This document shows positions 12,501-23,862 of a stretch of 64,000 bases of DNA, one piece after another. The notes beneath the pieces were generated by a model. It was not told where the DNA came from. It saw only the letters and a program-made list of their open reading frames with translations, and did no database searches. A program made the translations under genes and the position numbers. Source of the DNA: Colocasia esculenta (lineage: Eukaryota > Streptophyta > Magnoliopsida > Alismatales > Araceae); assembly GCA_014218235.1 (NCBI GenBank), contig CM024755.1, forward strand, positions 41,684,109-41,748,108. The letters run 5' to 3'. Numbering within the stretch: position 1 is the stretch's first letter; every line of letters begins with the position of its first letter.

Positions 12501-15500
12501 TTCCAACACAAACCAAGCCTGCCCGTTTACACATGGACTTTCATTCTGGCTGAAATCCTAGACCAAGCCCGATGGGCATGGGCCACCCAATTTGACACCC
12601 TTACTGATTTTAATAGATAAGGATCTGCTTTAATGAGTGTACACATACATCTGGATATGATAAGGGACTGCTACTGAACTTAAGATCATCAGTGAACAGT
12701 TAGAGGTCTCACCTCTAGACTTCCATTGTTTGAACTGATGTGTTTCAGAGCCTGGGAGAGAGTTGTTGAAGTTTGGCTGAAGATTGATTGGTCTGGACTC
12801 TGGAGTGTCAGGTTTTGGTTCGATGGAAACTGCATTTCCTGGCTGGCACCTTTATCCATTCTATATCTTTTGCTATTCAAGATTCCTGAGACAGTGGCAT
12901 GAGATCTGGCTTTCGTTAATAAGATCCTTTAATTGCATGATAGTGGAGAGAAATCGCTGAGTACCTTTGCTTGTTTTGTGGTCCTTTAAATATTTTTATA
13001 TAGAAACTGTAAAATAATACCTTGCTGAGGATTAGGTCCTTGGGCATTAGCAAAGAGCGTCCATCTTTCTCCCAGTTATAGTCAAGGGATAGCGATGTTT
13101 GACACAACCATGGGATAGCCACGTTTTTATAGTATGCTCAGTTCCAAGTACGCGTTTCAACAAAGCGAGGAAGTGTGACCTTTATTGCTGTAGTCTGATA
13201 GCTAAGGATGGGATCTAATGTGAATCTGTTCATTCTTGCCTTGCATTGTATGAGATCAGAAGTCTTGCTATTTTATATTCTTTCCCCATTTCTCTGTATC
13301 AAACTATCAATAGATTATGCATAAATTCCTTTTTCTTGCCAAATAAAAGGAATTTGTGCTATGCTAATTAAAGTAACTGAAGATGCATAGCTCCCTCTTT
13401 TTCCTATTTTTGCAAGTGATCACATAAACTCATCACAAATGGGAAAGTGATCTTTCTTATTCTGCATATAAGTTGCACATTTTTGTATGGATTTTCCAAT
13501 TAGGATGCCAAAAACAAGAAGCGTCTCATGCTAATCTTCTCATTGCTTGATTTTTAGGTACCTTGCGATGGTTTTATATCATGCAGGAGATATGGCAGGA
13601 GCAATCATGCAGCAACACAAGGAGCTGATCATAAATGAACGTTGCCTTGGCCTGGATCATCCTGACACTGCCCATAGGTCTGTACACTAGCCTTTTGTGC
13701 AATAATGGGCGTCCCCAGTGCACGAGGCTCTCGCCAACGCGGGGTCTGGGGAAGGGACGATGTACGCCTTTTGTGTAATGTATACCAAAATCTAAACCAA
13801 GTTTGATTTCAATGCACCATAACCCTCTTTTTTGCTTTCCTGTTTCCAGCTACGGTAACATGGCTCTTTTCTATCATGGCCTGAACCAAACAGAACTTGC
13901 TTTACGTCACATGTCGCGGACATTGCTCTTGTTGAGCTTATCATCAGGACCTGATCATCCTGATGTTGCTGCAACTTTCATAAATGTGGCTATGATGTAC
14001 CAGGACATTGGAAAGATGAACACTGCTCTGAGGTATTTGCAAGAAGCCTTGAAAAAGAATGAACAACTTCTGGGCCAGGAACATATTCAAACTGCAGTAT
14101 GCTATCATGCTCTTGCAATTGCGTTCAACTGTATGGGTGCCTACAAGCTTTCTCTTCAGGCATGCATCCATTACTTATATTTATTTGTATTTGCATGTGA
14201 AAGCACAACATTATATGCTTATGGCTATAACCTGATTGTAACAGCATGAGAAGAGAACTTATGACATACTTGTTAAGCAGCTCGGGGAGGAGGATCCAAG
14301 AACACGTGACTCTGACAATTGGATAAAAACATTTAAGATGCGTGATCTTCAGGTAAAAAATTCTTGCATGTCACTAATTCTCTTCAGCATAGATTCCCAA
14401 GAAGCAGCGTCTCAGTGATGTGTTTATATGATCACATGTATATAAAATTCTTTTTTTTTCCTATTAGATGTTTCATTACAATGGTGCACTGCAATCTTTT
14501 TGTTAACTTGGGCCTGTGTCTTTGAGTTGTATGAAGATGCATTTACCTATATACCCATGACAATAAGGCGCGCTTCTTCCCTTACCTCATTGGTAGGACC
14601 TTCCAATGTCCAAAAGGTTGGTCATTTGGTAACTACCGGGTAAGCTGCTGGTGTCAGGCTAAGTGAGATTTTTCTGCCTTAAAATGAATAAAAAATGTGA
14701 ATGATTTCTTCCAGAGCACGTATCTTTTAATAGGTCATATCTCGAAGGAAAAGGAGCCTTCCAGAAAAAACTAAAGGAAAAAGAAGATTTGTTGTTGACT
14801 TGTAGGTCGTTTTTAATTTGAGTCCTAAATGCAAGTGCTGGTGATTAGATAGTATGTGGGATGGTTGTAATCAGCTTAACATGTTACGCAATTGGAAATT
14901 GGCATTCAGACATTGTTATGTTATTTTGTTGTCGCATATGAAATTATTTATTTTGTATCTTTGAAATTCATCATACCCTCTGTACACTTCTTCAGTGTTA
15001 ACGATGGCATAAATTTCTTAAAGAAAGACGGGTTACTTTGACATGGAAGGGGAATGAGGTGGCAGATGTCTAACTGATCTAAGTTTTGCTGCCACAGGTA
15101 AATGCACAGAAGCAGAAAGGACAAGATGCAAATTCAATGTCCGCTCAGAAAGCCATTGATATTTTAAAGGTAGTCATCCTTTCTGCAACATCTTCTGAGT
15201 CTTCTTGGGAACTTTAAGCTGATAATGTTGCATGATTAGTTCTTTTGATTGATGAGATTGCTTTCAGCATTCTGGAAGTGGACAATTAGATTTTGACTTT
15301 TTGTTGATAAATCCTTGGGAAGAATTACTTAGGAAGATGTCATCTGTTCCATTTTATGTTTTCACCATTATACGTAATTGTAACCAAGGCACCCACGCGG
15401 GGCTCAGACTCAGGCACCAGGGAACTATGCTGGCTGGGGTCCTAGGTTGACCCAGACCTGCCCAAGGCAGGCACCTGGTCCAGTCAAAGAGGATCCTGTG

Positions 15501-16638
15501 GATCTCGTCAACTTAAAAGCCATAACTCACCCTCCCGACGGTAACCTGTGGCCCTCCCTTTTCCCATGAGCTCCTCAGAAAAACCGTAGTTGACTGCCAT
15601 CATCAGCTGCTGCTGTCGTCATCTGCTGCAGCCAACGTTGCTGCCATTTGACATCGCCATATCTCTGTCACGTCACAGATGGGTCTAAACTACCACCTCC
15701 TCCCTCACACCCCCCCCCCCCAAAAAAAAAAAAAAAAACACCCACCCACCCACCCACCCTTCTTCTAGATTGAACTTGCCGCCTAGGCAGATACATAGGT
15801 GCTATGGCAATTGTGTAGCCTAGCCTAGGTCGCATGGGCTTACCTTGTTACCTTGGTAACTACAAGTTTTAACATACAACAGAACATGAAGTCCTCTGAT
15901 CTTTTGCTGCTTTTAATAATGTAGAGCAGTGGAAAATGAATGAGTGGGTGAGATCTTGTATGCAATTATGCTTAGTTTTAGATTGCATCAGTAGGAAAAC
16001 ATATTCCCAAAAATAGGGGTTATAAGACTAAAAGTTGATAGGGTCTTTCACTTCCACAAGGTTGTGCGACAAAGACGTCTACAACTTCCATGGTTAAGTA
16101 CCTTCTATCCTTTGTTATTGTTGTGATTGTCAAATATGCTGTTGTAACTTGATGATCATGTGTTTCACAGGCTAATCCCGACCTATTACAAGTGGTCCAT
16201 GCAGCGGCTGCGGGATCTCCCAATGCAAGTGCAGCATCAATCAATAAATCCCTCAGTGCAGCATTAGTGGGTGAGGCTATCCCCCGTGGTAGGGGTGCTG
16301 ATGAACGAGCTGCACGTGCAGCTGCAGAAATCCGGAAGAAAGCAGCAGCAAGAGGGCTTCTTGTACGGCCACACGGTGTTCCTGTTCAAGCTATGCCACC
16401 AATATCGCAGCTCCTAAATATCATCAACAATGAAGCTAATGCAGATGTTCCAGCAAATTCCCAAGACAAAGAACCGAACAAAGAGAACGGCAATGGTTTG
16501 GCACATGAAAATGGCGTCCCAGGCAAAGAGGAAAAAACATCCGCTGAGAAACATGATCAACCTCCAGTCGGGTTGGGGACTGGTCTAGCATCGTTACATT
16601 CAAAGAAGCAGAAATTGAAGCCAAAATCTACATCTTGA
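6519..16638 (+). CDS. FMT: Clustered mitochondria protein (CLU/FRIENDLY), C-terminal ten exons
   Basis: CLU-family cytosolic protein, known to govern mitochondrial clustering and distribution. The exons visible are 6519-6659, 6739-6807, 7606-7764, 7866-7922, 8016-8056, 13558-13677, 13850-14159, 14245-14352, 15098-15169 and 16171-16638 (stop TGA). They join in frame without stops. The joined product covers FELPEDSRLCVKKFSVIRNLC (start of the conserved block, split here by the reader as two motifs), KHSVPLCSEA and GPMHREVANCCRYLAMVLYH. It then covers the TPR region (LDHPDTAHSYGNMALFYHG, GPDHPDVAATFINVAMMYQ, LGQEHIQTAVCYHALAIA) and a basic tail with ERAARAAAEIRKKAAARG and RPHGVPVQAMPP. These match FRIENDLY rather than its REC/NOXY38 paralogues. 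All introns are GT-AG except the one after 14159 (GC-AG). The N-terminal two thirds lie left of the window, behind an intron of at least 6.5 kb. No frameshift was seen, so the gene looks functional. Confidence 0.93.
7185..7350. mobile_element. 166-bp hAT MITE (CAAGGTTCG family)
   Basis: The ends are CAAGGTTCGCCGCATCGGGG and GACAAACCATG. The flanks are ATTAATAG (7177-7184) and TTTAATAG (7351-7358), a 7/8 match as expected for a hAT 8-bp TSD. The interior is almost wholly GAATCGG/CGATTCG repeats. It lies in the intron between the second and third visible FRIENDLY exons. Confidence 0.88.
9175..9357. mobile_element. 183-bp hAT MITE
   Basis: Perfect 8-bp TSD TAGGCAGC at 9167-9174 and 9358-9365. 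The left end is CATGGAATACAGGATC and the right end GCGAACTATG. The interior is GATCGG/CCGATTC rich. The left terminus closely resembles the reverse complement of the right end of the element at 9940-10019. Confidence 0.92.
9940..10019. mobile_element. 80-bp miniature hAT element
   Basis: Perfect TSD CCTAAAAA at 9932-9939 and 10020-10027. It begins CATGGTTCATGGAATTGG and ends CCTGTATTCCATG, so only the subterminal regions remain. This is the shortest hAT derivative in the window. Confidence 0.9.
10217..10400. mobile_element. About 184-bp hAT MITE (CAAGGTTCG family), TSD unclear
   Basis: The interior is nearly identical in layout to the copy at 7185-7350: GGTTCACCGCATCGGGGAAT, then GAATCGGGTTTTTCCTGA, ending GCGCCAAACCATT. 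Flanks GTGTCATA and ACTCATAT give only a weak TSD match, so the boundaries are approximate. Confidence 0.75.
10920..11982. mobile_element. 1,063-bp non-autonomous hAT element carrying a long foldback
   Basis: Perfect TSD GTTATTAT at 10912-10919 and 11983-11990. The terminal inverted repeats are CATGGAAGGCAGAATC and GATCCTGCCTTCTATG (14 of 16 paired). They resemble the left end of the transposase-bearing relic at 500, so it is probably a deletion derivative of that family. Subterminal GATCGG motifs flank a central inverted repeat. No transposase remains. Confidence 0.93.
11103..11617. repeat. Long inverted repeat, arms about 245 bp, 25-nt loop
   Basis: Left arm 11103-11349 pairs with right arm 11375-11617. 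For example CCGGTGAAATAAGTCAAA pairs with TTTGACTTATTTCATCGG next to the loop, and TATTACATGTAAATAA pairs with TTATTTACATGTAATA at the outer end. Differences are scattered substitutions and small indels. Transcribed through the intron on either strand, it would fold into a near-continuous hairpin. Confidence 0.9.
12210..12603. mobile_element. 394-bp hAT MITE (TAGGGGTGTCA family)
   Basis: The ends are TAGGGGTGTCAGCC and TTTGACACCCTTA. The flanking 8-mers CTGATCTT (12202-12209) and CTGATTTT (12604-12611) match at 7/8. The interior is non-coding and rich in CCAAGCC/GGCTTGG motifs. It lies in the 5.5-kb FRIENDLY intron. Confidence 0.85.
13706..13770 (-). mobile_element. Possible Au-type SINE 3' fragment
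   Basis: The sequence CAGTGCACGAGGCTCTCGCC followed by GCGGGGTCTGGGGAAGGG and GTACGCCTTTTGTG resembles, from memory, the inverted 3' part of the plant Au SINE. It fills much of the 172-bp intron 13678-13849. There is no TSD and the 5' part is not evident. A library comparison would decide. Confidence 0.4.
14160..14244 (+). other. GC-AG intron of FRIENDLY
   Basis: The exon ends AAGCTTTCTCTTCAG at 14159, followed by GCATGC instead of GT. The acceptor is TGTAACAG at 14244. Joining gives GAYKLSLQ-HEKRTYDILVKQLG, the expected uninterrupted family sequence. No GT donor nearby keeps the frame. Confidence 0.8.
15375..15835. mobile_element. Possible degenerate DNA transposon in FRIENDLY intron
   Basis: The segment is bounded by AACCAAGGCACCCACGCGGG and CTTACCTTGTTACCTTGG, imperfect inverted ends. 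The flanks GTAATTGT and GTAACTAC agree only weakly. It contains poly(C)/poly(A) and a CCCA repeat (15712-15760) and many GCCTAGG-type motifs. Family assignment is not secure. Confidence 0.35.
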
Positions 16639-18884
16639 CCAAAGAAATTTCAAACTGGCCTGGTCGGCACCATGGCCCAGAAATTTTTGACTGTGCTTAC
16701 ACCCATTCTGAGTAAAATTGCAACTGTCTTGCAATCAGGGTCTAGTTTTTGGGGTTGGGGGATTAATAAGACGGCCTCCACAGGACGACTGGACATTGAT
16801 ACAGCTTTCTAAAGCTAAATCAATTGAGCAGAGTCATGGTTACCCGACGGATAAATCCGGTGGAGTGCCCAATTACATTTAATTGTTCATAATTCAAAAT
16901 TGTTAATATGTAGGCATCGCGGATTAATAGGTATCCGCTTCTGCATTGTATTTGATTTTGAAATCTGTGTGGACTGCAATAATTTTTAGCTCCATTTCAG
17001 GTCAACGATGTGTTGCGAAGTTAGAGTCGCATGGCATGCTTGGTCTACCTCCCACGCACAGGCTTTTTTTTTTACCTGATTATTTCATTTTGGACATTCA
17101 AAAACTTTTGACCGTCCAAAATGGTTTCAGTAAATATATGATGACCCACTACCTCCTCTTGTGGCATTTTGCTGCCTTAATATTCATGTAAAGAAGTTTT
17201 AAAATATCATATTTTAGGAGTGTAAAGGCCTATTGTTTTTCTATTTTCCAGTTAAAATACCTTATGTCAAAACCGATAGCACATCAGATTTAATCTTCAA
17301 CTAAGTGGTTATCAATTTTAACAATTTTGTTATAATTTTCAGCAAGAATTATTTGCCAATCATAATTTTGAATCGTTTTCCTATTAATCTTATCTCGAGC
17401 ATCCAAGGGATCCAATTATCGAAGTGAATTATCTAAGGCTAGGGATTCAAATTTGATATTGTCAAACTTAAATGTTTTCTTCCCTTTCTTGTACTAGATG
17501 AGTATTATGATCTAGGGATGCCAATGGGTTGAATAAAGTGCGGATATATCTTATCCGGTTTCGTATCCATTAAGGAAGAACTGTATCTATTTGATGTAAG
17601 TTAAAAATTTGGGTAATGATCTAATCATAACTCATTTTGAGTGTTAAAAAAAAAGCGGTTAGCATATGATTAACATATGGTTATTGGTCATAAAAGTATA
17701 TACAAAATTAAAATTGATGGTACAAATTCAATTAGAATACAATTTAAATTGAAACGAAGATCCATGTGACACAAATATATTTCAACATAATTTGTATATC
17801 ATCATCATTCATGAGTCAACAAATGAAATTAATGCCACTTCACTGTCTGTTGTATTGTCGTGCCACTGTCTGCCACATTGCAGAAAGAGAGAGAGGAGAC
17901 AGCAAGTTCTACTCAACCTTCAAAGAGACCCAAACGAGAGAGAGGACAGAAGAGGCCAAAAACGAGGAGAGAGAAGGCTGTAGTGAAAATTGGGCTCCTG
18001 TGCCATTGTCCTCACATTGTGTTGCAAGTAGGAGAGAGGAAAAAGAGGGGGCTCAAATGAGAGAGAGAGAGAGAGGAGAGAAGAAGCCATACGTTAGAGG
18101 CTCAACTGAGATAGAGGAGGTTGAGAGAAGACACAAAGATGATGAGCAAACTAGAAACGTTGGCTACAGGGAGGCTCAGAAGAGAGGAGTGAGACGAACA
18201 AGAGAAATCAGAGAAGTCGAGAGACATGAGAGAGGAGATTGGTTGTGGTGGAAAATGGAATTAGGAAAGGTCAATTGAGCTAAGCCGTTGGCGCCTACAA
18301 TAGCTCATGTCAGATTGAAGAAATATTTGAACTATAAAAAAATTAATAAGACTTTTTACAGGGGCTCTTATGTTGGATTGGGGAAATGTGTATTGAGCAT
18401 TGGAGGCGCTATAATAAATTATGATGGGTTAGGATAACTTTTGCTATCCATTTTTTGATTTAAATCTAAAAAATAATATTACATATATATATTATTTAAT
18501 GGTAACAAATGGATGCGAATTTGATATGGGATGTATCTGTATTCATATGCAATAATTTATCAATAGAAAATATATTTATTTATTATTTATTAAGTTAATA
18601 AAACGAATAATTATCAAGTTATTAATTACCGATGACATCCTGTTATGGTCAAAACTCTTACATTTTTTATGTAAGGTAGCCGGGAAGATATATTTCCGAC
18701 ATATCCTAATGGTCTTAAATGGTAGCCTAACAAATGAATTTGTTATCCAAATAAACATACTGAGTTGCTGATGTTTATTTCTCACTCCAAATAGACATTT
18801 TATTCATATAAGAATCTAACCCAGACCTTCCACCATACAAGATACAACCGCATATCATAATCTAAATTATCAGCTCTCTCTCTC

Positions 18885-18916
<32 letters not shown>

Positions 18917-19355
18917 ATTTTCTGGACTGTCGGAAACGACCGTCGGCAGGAAGGAATAAAGACAACATCTCCCTTTTTATTTTTTTTCCATGCCTAAAAA
19001 AGGAGCACCTGCGCAGGGAATCGACGGTGGGCCCTTTCAACCCCCTTTCACGGGGTGATGTCACTCTTCCACAATCTTCCGAAACAGAATCAAGACCCAA
19101 GTTGGGAAGGTTACATAAATCTCTTTATAAATACAAGTTACACTAAAATATATTATCAAAAATATCTTTATAAATTACAATATATTCATGTGATTATCTA
19201 CTATGAAGAAGAAGTGGATATCAAAAATATATATGACAAAGATTATTAAACAATCTGAAAACTACTAAAAATACCTCCAAAGTCACCGATATAAGGAGAC
19301 AAGGCGGGGGTATAATCACAACTTATAAATATACTTAGAAGATATTTTTGATAAC
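16639..19355. other. Intergenic DNA downstream of FRIENDLY
   Basis: The first few hundred bases are presumably the FRIENDLY 3' UTR. At 17515 there is a hAT-like left end, TAGGGATGCCAATGGG, similar to the element at 52304, but no right end was found. A purine-rich GAGA stretch covers 17880-18240; its open frame of 170 codons is low-complexity. (CT)n and (TA)n runs occur at 18872-18917. No gene was recognised. Confidence 0.5.
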
Positions 19356-19360
19356 ATACT

Positions 19361-20126
19361 TGTGGTGACAGGTTCCTGTAACCTAAGCCCATCATGACCC
19401 ATCACAACCTGTCAAGGCCCATTAAAGCTCTCCCATGGGACGTGGCTTCTCCGTGTTGTGCCACGACCCCGTGAGGATCGCACAAAGGGCCCAAGAGGCA
19501 ATCGCCCTGGCCAGAGCACTACCGAGCTCCCAAGCTGCTCTGTCTAGTACTCCTCGAACAGTACAGTCCGAGCCCCTACCATCATCCGGGCAGGATGTAC
19601 CGAACAGCCATAAATGTTACCGAGCAGCGGCCTCAACCCCCCTCGGGGGTACCTGCTCGGTGACCTCCGCTGGAGTCTTCCGAGCGGCTCTTCACATCCC
19701 CACGGCGGTTGTAACTGCCGTAGGCCATGCGCCCCACTATCAAGAGATACATTAACTGCTTGGCATCCCAACGGGCACCTGAGCGTATAACCCCCCACTA
19801 CGTGCGCCAATCAAGGCACCCTTCCGGGCACGATCCAGAGACGTTACACCCGTTTGCTTCAGTATCCGTACCTATATAAGACACAGGTACAAGACCATGC
19901 AGAGGTACGTTGATCCACACACAAATACGCCTCACACACGAGAACTCCCATCTTCTTCAGTCACTAGTGATTGACTTTGGCATCGAGGGTTCTCCCCGGT
20001 TCTTCAACCGGGCCCCCCTGATCTGTTTTCTGGTTTTGCAGGCTTCCGTCCGCCTCCGGCGTTCTTCCTCCCTTCTTCGAGTGTAGGCCCATTAGGCTCC
20101 GGCCCAATCAAGGAAATGCCTCCACA
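19361..20126 (+). repeat. 5' LTR of gypsy element
   Basis: It starts TGTGGTGACAGG and ends GCCTCCACA. A TATA-like CTATATAAGA lies at about 19871-19880. Multiple ACCGAGCAG/CTGCTCGG motifs occur in U3. Confidence 0.95.
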
Positions 20127-20129
20127 CTT

Positions 20130-20148
20130 TTGACGTCGTCTGTGGGAA
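20130..20148 (+). promoter_or_regulatory. Putative primer binding site
   Basis: TGACGTCGTCTGTGGGAAC starts three bases after the 5' LTR. Its position and its GTCTGTGGGAA core are like the primer sites of many plant Tat elements. The tRNA was not assigned. Confidence 0.6.
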
Positions 20149-20159
20149 CCGACATTGCC

Positions 20160-21740
20160 ATGGCTCGCGGACGATCCTCTTACCAGAACATTGGGAGCAG
20201 GGTGACGAGATCCTGCCAGTCACGAGCGGAATCTCGCCGCCGGTCCCCTCCTATTGATGTCAACATCGCCCCCGCAGGCGCCAACAACGACGTCCCTGCG
20301 CCAGCGGCCGTCATGCCGGCAACTGCCCTGGAGATGGCCGAACTCCGGGGACAGATGCAGCAGTTGACGGGCATCTGCCTGACCCTACAAGCCAGTTGGC
20401 TGGGCCACCAGCCCCGGCGGTTTCCCTGCTACGAGAACGGCAGGAGAGCCGTCACACCGACGATCTCGCGTCCTTCCTACTCCTCAGGACCAGCAGGCGG
20501 ACTCGCTGTGTCGATCGCACCGAGCCCCGTCCGAGGAGCGAGCACCGGAGCGCCGGGGTCGTTCTCCCCGCCGTTCCGTCGTGGTCCCCCATCTCTGCGC
20601 GCTCGGTTGTGGGAGCCAACTCCCACGGGTCCGGCTGAGAAGCTTCTACTCATTCTGAACAGGAGCTCGCCAGACGCCTCCGTCGTGTGGTTGACCTGGA
20701 GCGCCGTGTGGAGGCAATAGTCCAGCGTGCAGAGGGAAAAGCCCCAACGGAAGATGACCTGGACTTCCGCTCCCTTTTAGCGGGGAGATCCTGGAAGCCC
20801 GAGTCCCTCCCAAGCTTCCTCTGCCTACAATTGTGCCCTACGATGGCACTACCGATCCAGCCGACCACATTCACGGCTTCGAGTCGCACATGGTGTTCCC
20901 GGAGCATCAGATGCGGCCAAGTGCCGAGCCTTCCCCGCAACTCTCAAGGAGACCGCCAGAGCCTGGTTCGAGGCTCTGCCAGCGGGCTCCATCTCCACCT
21001 TCCGCCAGTTGAAGAAGTCCTTTCGGGACAACTTCCTTGGTGGGAGATTACAGTCGCGGATGGCGGCTTCCCTCCTGGCTATACGCCAGAAGAAGAGTGA
21101 AGCACTCTGGGACTTTGTCAAGAGGTTCCGAACAGAGGCGCTCCGCATCTCCCGCCTGGACGTCCCTCTGGCCACCAGTGCCCTCATCCAGGGCACTCGC
21201 GACGGTTTCTTGCAGAGGACTCTCGGCGTCCAGCAGCCCACCGCCCTCGCCGAGCTGCTTTCCATCGCGCAACGCCATGCGGCTTGCGAAGAGAGCTTAG
21301 CTACGGGCCGAGCAGAGCAGGGGGAGTCATCAGACAAGAAAAGGCCATCCGATAACGGACCCGACCGACACCGGAAGAAAGGACGACGCAATGGTGACTC
21401 ACCGCGCCGTCCATGCCCCTTCACTAACTACACTCCCCTCACCGTGGCACCGAGCAGATCCTGGCGGAGATCAGGAACAAACCATATGTTCGGTGGCCAC
21501 AGAGGATGCGCTCCGACCCCCGGAGGCGTGACCAAGCGAAGTACTGTCGCTTTCATCGCGACCACGGCCACGACACCTCCGAATGCCGCCAGCTCAAGGA
21601 TGAAATCGAAGACCTTATCAAGCGCGGCTACCTCGGACGGTATGTGCGCCGGAATGAAGACCGCCCCAGACGTCGAGAGCGGACCCCCGATCAACCGATC
21701 AACAACGAGCCTAATGGCAGGAGATCAACGTAATCGCAGG
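20160..21740 (+). pseudogene. Gag of Tat-lineage element (frameshifted)
   Basis: The start MARGRSSYQNIG at 20160 is the first ATG after the primer site. The matrix/capsid-like core is readable in shifting frames: ETARAWFEALPAGS-like around 20950, then QLKKSFRDNFLGGRLQSRMA from about 21005 and TRDGFLQRTLGVQQPT near 21200. A zinc knuckle CRFHRDHGHDTSEC (C-x2-[H]-x4-H-x4-C type) lies at about 21549-21590, followed by QLKDEIEDLIKRGYLGRYV. At least three frame changes (near 20700, 21005 and 21500) break it. The protein would package element RNA into virus-like particles. Confidence 0.85.
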
Positions 21741-21799
21741 AGGTTTCGGCGCAGGGGGAGAAAGCACTCGAAGCCGGCGCGATTACGCAAGGCGAGTGC

Positions 21800-22300
21800 A
21801 TGTCATCGATAGGCCTTCGGCACCTCGGCGGCTCGGTATCCCACCAGTCCTGCACGCGCACCACCGAGGAGGCTATAACCTTCTCGGATGAAGACCTTGT
21901 AGGGGTTAATACCCCACACACTGATGCACTGGTCATTTCGGCCACCATTAACCATTGTAGCGTGCGTCGGATTTTGGTGGATAATGGAAGCGCCCCCGAT
22001 GTCTTGGCTTACAACTGTCTTCTCCTTATGGGCCTAAAAATTGATCAATTCACCCCTGTTAACTCGCCTTTGTTTGGCTTTTCGGGGGTTTCGGTGCAGC
22101 CCATGGGAAGAGTTCACCTCCCGATCACTTTAGGGACGGCTCCAAGGGTCGTGACCAAGGTGGTCGACTTCTTGGTCATCAACAACATGCCCGGTTACAA
22201 CGCCATCCTCGGCAGAGGCCTGATCGGGCGAATCAGAGCGGTACCTTCGTCACTCCATCAGAAAATGAAGTTTCTGACCCCGAGCGGAGTCGGCGAGGTG
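21800..22300 (+). pseudogene. Aspartic protease domain of gypsy pol
   Basis: The LVDNGSAPDVL motif lies at about 21978-22010, with N in place of the usual T/S after D, common in Tat elements. It is followed by a hydrophobic GLKI...FLVI-MPGYNAILGRGLI block near 22190-22225. The frame is open from 21800 to the RT stop at 22777. The domain would process the polyprotein. Confidence 0.85.
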
Positions 22301-22479
22301 CTCGGGTGTCAGTGCGAGTCTCGCCGGTGCTATGTCCTTTCTCTAAGGGACAAGCAACCACTCGCAGACCCAATCCCGCCAACATCCGAACAACCCTCCA
22401 CCAGCCGAGGAACACCTGCCGAAGACCTACTTCCTGCCCAAGTTGACGATGACCCCGAGCACGTCCTCTACATTGGCGC

Positions 22480-23850
22480 CCTACTAGTAGAGACCGAGCA
22501 GCGACGCTACAAGGCCTTTTTGCTAGCCAACCTTGACGTGTTCGCGTGGTCCGATGACGAACTTCTGGGCATTCCTTCAGAAGTGATGGTGCACCGCCTC
22601 TGTCTGGACCCCCGGGTCCCGCCAGTGCAGCAGAGGAGGCGACCTGTGAACCGAGAACGGCAGACCGTGATCCGGGATCATGTCGTCAAAAGCCGGTCTG
22701 TTAGGCTCCTTCGAGAAGTCCAATATCCAAGGTGGATTTCCAATGTGGTCCTCGTACGCAAGTCCAATGGCAAATGACGTGTGTGCGTCGACTACAAGGA
22801 TCTCAACAAGGCAACACCCAAAGATAATTTCCCTTTGCCGCGCATCGACCAGCTGGTGGACTCTACCTCCGGACACGAGCTTCTCAGCTTCTTGGATGCT
22901 TATTCTGGTTACCACCAGATCAACATGTACCCTCCGGATCAAGATGCCACAACGTTCGTCACAGACCTGGGGTTGTACTGTTTCACCAGGATGCCTTTCG
23001 GTCTGAAAAACGCTGGTGCGACGTACCAACGACTGGTCAACAAGATGTTCGAGCAGCAGAGGGTGCAACATGGAGGTCTACGTCGATGACATGCTGGTCA
23101 AGACTCTTCCGAGCACTGACCACATCTCCGACCTCCAAGAAACTTTCGCAACCCTGCGGAAGTACAACATGAAGCTCAACCCCTCCAAGTGTGCGTTTGG
23201 TGTACGTTCGGGTAAGTTCCTCGGCTTCCTTGTTTCGAATAGAGGGATAGAGGCAAACTCGAAAAAAATCCAAGCTGTACTGGAGATGAGCAATCCTAAG
23301 ATGGTGTGCGATGTCCAACGTTTGACTGGGCATCTTGTTGCACTGAACCGGTTCATGTCCCGAGCAGCAGAAAGAAGTTTTAACTTCTTCAAGTTGCTCC
23401 GAGGCCCTAAAAGCACCTCGAAGCAAGGGGGGCAAGTACGGTGGACTGAGGAGTGTGAAACCGCCTTCACCGAGCTGAAGGCATATTGGCAGCCCCTCCT
23501 GTTCTCTCAAAGCCTATGCTTGGGGAATCTTTGTTCGTATACCTTTCGGTTACCGAACACTCCATCAGCGCAGTTTTGATCAGAGAAGAAGGAGCGGCGC
23601 AGCATCCGGTGTACTACCAGTAGGGTCCTCCAGGAAGCTGAAAGGAGGTACCCTCGAGCAGAAAAACTCGCCCTCGCCTTAGTCACGGCTGCTCGGAAGC
23701 TCAGGCCTTATTTTCAGGCCCATTCAGTGACAGTCCTCACCGACCAACCATTGAAGTCTATCCTTCAGCGGCCAGAGGCTTCCGGCAGGCTCATCAAATG
23801 GGCCATAGAGTTAGGCGTTTGACATCAGCTTCCGACCAAGGACAGCAATC
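22480..23850 (+). pseudogene. Reverse transcriptase and RNase H of gypsy pol (broken)
   Basis: The RT begins with FAWSDDELLGIPSEVMVHRL, then a TGA at 22775-22777 where the family has tryptophan before RVCVDYKDLNKATPKDNFPL. Further motifs are SFLDAYSGYHQI, FCFTRMPFGLKNAGATYQRL-like and the catalytic YVDDMLVK at about 23079, the last after a frame change near 23060. Then come FLGFLVSNRGIEANSKKI and RFMSRAAERSFNFFKLL. RNase H follows in broken frame (AEKLALALV, LRPYFQAH at about 23650-23730). Function would be cDNA synthesis; this copy is inactive. Confidence 0.88.
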
Positions 23851-23862
23851 AAGGCACAAGCG

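Larger units (their letters stand above)
8057..13557 (+). other. 5.5-kb FRIENDLY intron enlarged by hAT elements
   Basis: The donor CCG|GTAATC and acceptor TTTTTAG| join an arginine codon split across the exons. Five small hAT-type insertions (9175, 9940, 10217, 10920, 12210) account for about 1.9 kb. The rest is AT-rich, with a (GA)n run at 9068-9086 and a 24-bp tandem duplication near 10577-10625. No other gene was recognised inside. Confidence 0.85.

Noticed and set aside
17766..18278. 170-codon open frame downstream of FRIENDLY
   Set aside because: It lies in GAGA-rich low-complexity DNA, giving E/R repeats. No domain or gene context supports it.
17515..18800. Possible hAT element starting TAGGGATGCCAATGGG
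   Set aside because: The left end is suggestive, but no matching right terminus or TSD was found, so it is not listed as an element.
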